DNA of 64,000 nt, taken from contig OX337237.1 of assembly GCA_946965045.2 (NCBI GenBank), positions 2,976,001 through 3,040,000 on the forward strand, given 5' to 3'. The notes under the pieces were generated by a model, which searched no databases, had not been told where the DNA came from, and saw only the letters and a program-made list of their open reading frames with translations. Below, in pieces: positions 60,164-64,000 of this stretch (position 1 is the stretch's first letter; every line of letters starts with the position of its first letter). Made by a program: the position numbers and the translations under genes. This DNA is from Epithemia pelagica. Its lineage: Eukaryota > Bacillariophyta > Bacillariophyceae > Surirellales > Surirellaceae.

Positions 60164-62128
60164 ATGCGATCCCATTCTTGCCCCGACGACACCATGGTGA
60201 CTTCCTCTTCTTCAAATCACTCTAGCGTTCAAACGGCATCCGCTTCAAGGCGACGGCAACAACAAGGCCATTGGTTCCAACAACGAACCAGTCTCTTGAT
60301 CATGACCTTTCTTCTGGTCGGTTCTGGAAATGTTTTTCTTGGGTTGTCTCGGCTGACAACGTTTACCTATGAAGCCAAGGAACAACAACAACAACAAGCC
60401 GAAGCAGCCCTGGGATATGAGTGGTCCAATCACAGTCAGTCAAACAACAAACCGTCATCAGAGGTTTCACAACATTACTTTAACGAAACGCACCCCGAAG
60501 CGGTTTCCAAACAGGACCCCCGCGAACCACCAACAGCATTACCCAATGCCGTCCTTACCGACACCAAACACAATGAAACACAGGACCCAAGGCCCTCGCC
60601 CAAACCACAATTCTCGGTCATTAGTACCACGCATCACAAAAGGACGCATATTACCTTGATTTGTTTGCTGGATTCTGGAAACACATATCGGTACCGTCAC
60701 TTTCCCCACGCCCTCCAATCCCTGAGTCAATGTTGGAGTTTCTTTCAATCCAAACAAGACGAACTGATGCAGGAATTGCACCACCCAAAACGTCCACCTC
60801 CACCAAAGCACCACAAAATGGTGCCTCCTCCTCCACCACCACCCATTGTGAACAATGAGAATAGTACCAAGCAAATTTTGGGTTTGATCGGAGCATCGGA
60901 CACGGATTGGCGTACCGCCTTGGTGGACTTGATCCAAATGGTCTCTCGTCCTCCTCCTCCCATTGTTTTGTTGGAAATTCATACCAAAAACATTTGGGGG
61001 TTGACCGGAGTGCTGGACCCGGGATGGCGAACCGCCTTGGTCGAATTAATGAATTGTACCTACGTCTCTCATGCCACGTCCTTTCCCAATCCCGTTGCCA
61101 GACGACACACTGTTGTCGTCAATGGTACCACTGAATACCAGCAGCATGATGTGTTTCGACCCGACCCGGTGGATGCCACGGATGGCTATCGCTTTTTTTG
61201 GCATGCCGACCATGCAAAAGAATTGCAACATCGGCTTCATCAAACCCAAACCTATCAGAATCATTTAAATCGTCAGAGTCACGAGAACAAGTCGGTACCA
61301 CATGACAATCAGCAAGAACTAGCGATACTCCGGATCGGATTGGTGAATCGACTTCAGACAAGACGTATTGGGAATATGCATCGATTGATGCAAGCCATTC
61401 GCCACGAATATCCTCATGCTGTCGTGGAAAGCGTGACCATGGAAGACATGACACCCCTACAACAATTTACATGGTGGAATCAGCAATCCATTGTGCTTCT
61501 GCCCCACGGTGCGGCCACCTCCAATCTCTTGTTTCTCCAAGCAGGATCGGCCGTGATTGAAATTTTTCCACCGCACTATTATTGGTGGGGATTTTGGAAA
61601 TTGGCCCAGTCGGTTCATGTCCGTTACTATGGATACTTTCCCAAATTCACGACCGAGGCCGCTGTGGTACTCGACCACCACGACAATAACAACAGTAGTA
61701 GCGGCAGTCGTAGCAACTTGACAACACCCATCCTTCCTACGACAATCACTCACAAAAAAGCCACCAGGCACCACCAACAAAAACAACAAGCCGTGGCACT
61801 GTATCAAGAATTTCTCCAAAACTGTCAAAACTACACGGTACAAAAACGTCATCAAAATATCAAAGTCTTGGAACCTTCCATTCCCCATGTCTTGGTCCTT
61901 TTGCGACGGGCCGTGACGGAAGGTCCACAACACAAGCATGATCGGGATGCCGGGTGGTCCTCTTATGTTCCTCAAATTGCTCGGTTGGAACCCAGTTGCA
62001 CTCGCGGTCAATCCGTCCATGTGAATGAAACGGTGGAGTTTCATGTCGACGACGATCCACCTCAAATTCCTGTTGGACCAGTATGGTTGAAACGAGAATG
62101 GTCACTCCCACGAAACCGAGAATCGTGA
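60164..62128 (+). CDS. GT61-like glycosyltransferase with internal duplication
   Basis: 654 aa from ATG 60164; ATG 60194 (MVTSSSSNH) is an alternative. Anchor TSLLIMTFLLVGSGNVFLGL (about residues 45-64). Family blocks: TLICLLDSG, HFPHALQSLSQCWSFFQS, LRIGLVNRLQTRRIGN, MTPLQQFTWWNQQSIV, PHGAATSNLLF (about 447), EIFPPHYYWWGFW and HVDDDPPQ. Unlike relatives it holds the WRTALV segment twice (about residues 245-290), each preceded by PPPPIV and a GLxGxxDxxWRTALV block. Frame intact. Probably a Golgi transferase, closest to the member at 12055-14028. Confidence 0.8.
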   Translation: MRSHSCPDDTMVTSSSSNHSSVQTASASRRRQQQGHWFQQRTSLLIMTFLLVGSGNVFLGLSRLTTFTYEAKEQQQQQAEAALGYEWSNHSQSNNKPSSEVSQHYFNETHPEAVSKQDPREPPTALPNAVLTDTKHNETQDPRPSPKPQFSVISTTHHKRTHITLICLLDSGNTYRYRHFPHALQSLSQCWSFFQSKQDELMQELHHPKRPPPPKHHKMVPPPPPPPIVNNENSTKQILGLIGASDTDWRTALVDLIQMVSRPPPPIVLLEIHTKNIWGLTGVLDPGWRTALVELMNCTYVSHATSFPNPVARRHTVVVNGTTEYQQHDVFRPDPVDATDGYRFFWHADHAKELQHRLHQTQTYQNHLNRQSHENKSVPHDNQQELAILRIGLVNRLQTRRIGNMHRLMQAIRHEYPHAVVESVTMEDMTPLQQFTWWNQQSIVLLPHGAATSNLLFLQAGSAVIEIFPPHYYWWGFWKLAQSVHVRYYGYFPKFTTEAAVVLDHHDNNNSSSGSRSNLTTPILPTTITHKKATRHHQQKQQAVALYQEFLQNCQNYTVQKRHQNIKVLEPSIPHVLVLLRRAVTEGPQHKHDRDAGWSSYVPQIARLEPSCTRGQSVHVNETVEFHVDDDPPQIPVGPVWLKREWSLPRNRES

Positions 62129-62926
62129 TTGCACTACCATCCTTGGTGAGTTCGAATTTTGGGTAGGAGCCGTTCCACACTTGTGTGTATTCGTTCCAAA
62201 AGGACATTGGAACGAGGACTCTCTCTTAGGCATTCAAAACGTTTTTCTCGTCCGGGACACAGAAATGAGTCCGTCCTCCAGCACAGTCGTGACTACCTAG
62301 ATGTTTGATTGAGTATGCGTCTACGACACATCTGGATCCGTCCATCTTCGCATCTAGAATAGAGTCTTTTGTTGCTAATAGAGGGGGGGAAAGTAGACAA
62401 CAGAATCGCAATGAGCTCTGGATATTTGTTTTTGTGGTATCGGATTCCCGAATGACCGCCATGCGCGCACCTCATCCGTTGGAATTGTCAGGTGCGGGGC
62501 AATTGTTTAGTTCAGAACACTACTCGAGCCCCCATAATCCAAACCCACACAAAGCAGACCCCCAAATCGACAGACCTTTTTTTGTCTCCTCCAAAGCAAC
62601 CATAGCGAGAGCAATATGTTGGAAGTTCCCCGTTGCCGCCCGGTGCATTCGGAACCTGGGGGGAAACTCCACGTGCGTATGGACACACGTCACCATACGA
62701 CACTTCCCAACTGACGCCCCTACTGCGTCAGCACATACACACCCATAGCGTAACATGACCATACCCTTATAATTTACTCAATCCCCTTTTACGAAACTAG
62801 TTGGCCCTTTTAATCGGCAGTGACCACGGTTAAAACAACACGCTTCCTCTGCGCGACAACTGTGACCTTTCATAAGAAAAACTCACCGATTTGTGCCGTG
62901 AACTACTTTCAGGAGAGCAAGAGAAC
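62129..62926. other. Spacer and 5' part of a second Copia-type element
   Basis: No supported gene. The LTR and leader of the element whose gag starts at 62927 should lie here, but with only one LTR in view its limits cannot be set. Confidence 0.45.
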
Positions 62927-64000
62927 ATGGGAGACGCAGCTGGAGCAGACGCCCAAGCACTCGTTCAAGCCCTGAACAATGCATCCGCTGCGATCCAGAA
63001 CGTAATAGCGCAAGCAGCTGCCGGACCAGGAGCACCAGCTGCAGGACCGTTCCTCCGTACTCCCTTGCGATCAGGGATTGCAAACACCCTGGACTTTGGC
63101 ACGAAAGAGGGCAGGAAGTACTACGAACAGGCAACGAGATCCTTATTCTCGACCGACGAGAAGTTTGATGTAGAGCCAGGCCGGTTCCAACTATTCGTGA
63201 ATCTACTCCATACGCGGGCTCGCGACCTTGGAATGCTCGAGAACGGAGCCAACTGCATGGTAACAGTTCCGGCACCTCCAGGCGGAGTCGCACCGCCAGC
63301 TGTCAACATGATCACGGATTATGGACGCTTGACGTTGGAGGAAATCAAGGCCTACGAAACGACATTCATCGGACAGAACACTAGGAACTCGCAGAACTCC
63401 AAGATGCTTCATGACTTAATCATGAACTCACTCTTACCAACCGGCATTCAACGTATCCAAATTTGGACGAATGATACCAAGGTGAATGGGGAAGATGCAG
63501 GAGGATGCCTCTTCAAGGTCGTGATTCGCGAGAGTTACCTTGACTCTAACGCGACTGTCACTACGTTGCGACTGAACCTAACAAACCTCGATCGTTACAT
63601 CGAGACGAACGGGTCCGATATCGTCGCATTTAACGCCTACGTGCAGAGCCAAGTTGATGGATTGACATCCAGAGGACACACGTCACTAGACCTAATTGTT
63701 AACTTGTTTAAAGGCTACAAAGCCGTCAAGGACGACCGTTTTCAGGATTATATCCAAAAGATTGAAGACGGCCATGAAGACGGCTCCAATGTCATCACGA
63801 GCGCAAACGAATTGATGGTTCGCGCCGTCAACTTCTACAAGAAACAAGTGACGCGCGACGAATGGGAGCAACCAACCCAGCACCAAAAGGAGGTATTGGC
63901 CCTCCAGGCCGAGGTACTCCACCTCAAAAAGCAGTCCAGCAAGAATAACGCGGACAAGGCAAAAGGAAAAGATGGGGTCCACAAGAAAGGCACCAAAGCA
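62927..64000 (+). CDS. gag: Copia-type Gag, 5' part of a second element
   Basis: 358 codons, open at the right edge. MGDAAGADAQALVQALNNA, an Ala/Pro-rich start, then a helical region (YYEQATRSLF, RFQLFVNLLHTRARDLGM, LHDLIMNSLLP, IVNLFKGYKAVKDDRFQDYI) and a lysine-rich coiled end. This arrangement is typical of gag in diatom Copia-like elements. It shows no clear similarity to the Gag at 31079-32704, so it is a different lineage. Pol should follow outside the window. Confidence 0.65.
   Translation, partial: MGDAAGADAQALVQALNNASAAIQNVIAQAAAGPGAPAAGPFLRTPLRSGIANTLDFGTKEGRKYYEQATRSLFSTDEKFDVEPGRFQLFVNLLHTRARDLGMLENGANCMVTVPAPPGGVAPPAVNMITDYGRLTLEEIKAYETTFIGQNTRNSQNSKMLHDLIMNSLLPTGIQRIQIWTNDTKVNGEDAGGCLFKVVIRESYLDSNATVTTLRLNLTNLDRYIETNGSDIVAFNAYVQSQVDGLTSRGHTSLDLIVNLFKGYKAVKDDRFQDYIQKIEDGHEDGSNVITSANELMVRAVNFYKKQVTRDEWEQPTQHQKEVLALQAEVLHLKKQSSKNNADKAKGKDGVHKKGTKA

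Overview
The window looks like a nuclear contig of a diatom, probably a raphid pennate; this is inferred, since no rRNA or other marker gene is present. The grounds are: single-exon genes with one short GT-AG intron; Copia-type retroelements with a DSHADT protease and YTDD reverse transcriptase of the kind common in diatoms; a TOM70 import receptor; many secretory or type II membrane proteins padded with polyQ, polyT and polyN; and secreted KxxK-repeat proteins resembling silaffins.

Layout. 1-1461: 3'-open P-loop NTPase on the minus strand. 1.8-20.3 kb: a cluster of five GT61-like (DUF563) glycosyltransferase genes in various states of decay, with a Methyltransf_16-type gene, a captured fragment of that gene, an LRR-like gene and an inverted duplication with arms of about 2.4 kb. 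21.5-23.7 kb: spliced TOM70-like gene. 24.15-28.66 kb: an apparently undescribed 4.5-kb element with 23-bp terminal inverted repeats and two convergent ORFs; a related sequence lacking the element lies at 20.48-20.63 kb.

28.88-48.84 kb: a direct tandem duplication. Each unit holds a head-to-head pair of silaffin-like genes, a large imperfect palindrome and the 5' part of a membrane glycosyltransferase gene. Unit 1 also received a 6164-bp Copia element (LTRs differing at 1 of 113 positions, so young) and a 339-bp insertion. Only the second glycosyltransferase copy (48066-50450) has its 3' half.

50.8-64.0 kb: a CmcJ/NvfI-like putative oxygenase, short repeat arrays and a deletion derivative around a small secreted protein, an SGNH/PC-esterase-like membrane protein divergent from a sixth GT61 gene, and the gag of a second Copia-type element running off the right edge.

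The genes suggest a secretory theme (glycan transfer, a possible sugar esterase, putative silica-matrix proteins) in a region reshaped by duplication, inversion and transposition. All functions are inferred from sequence; no search could be run.
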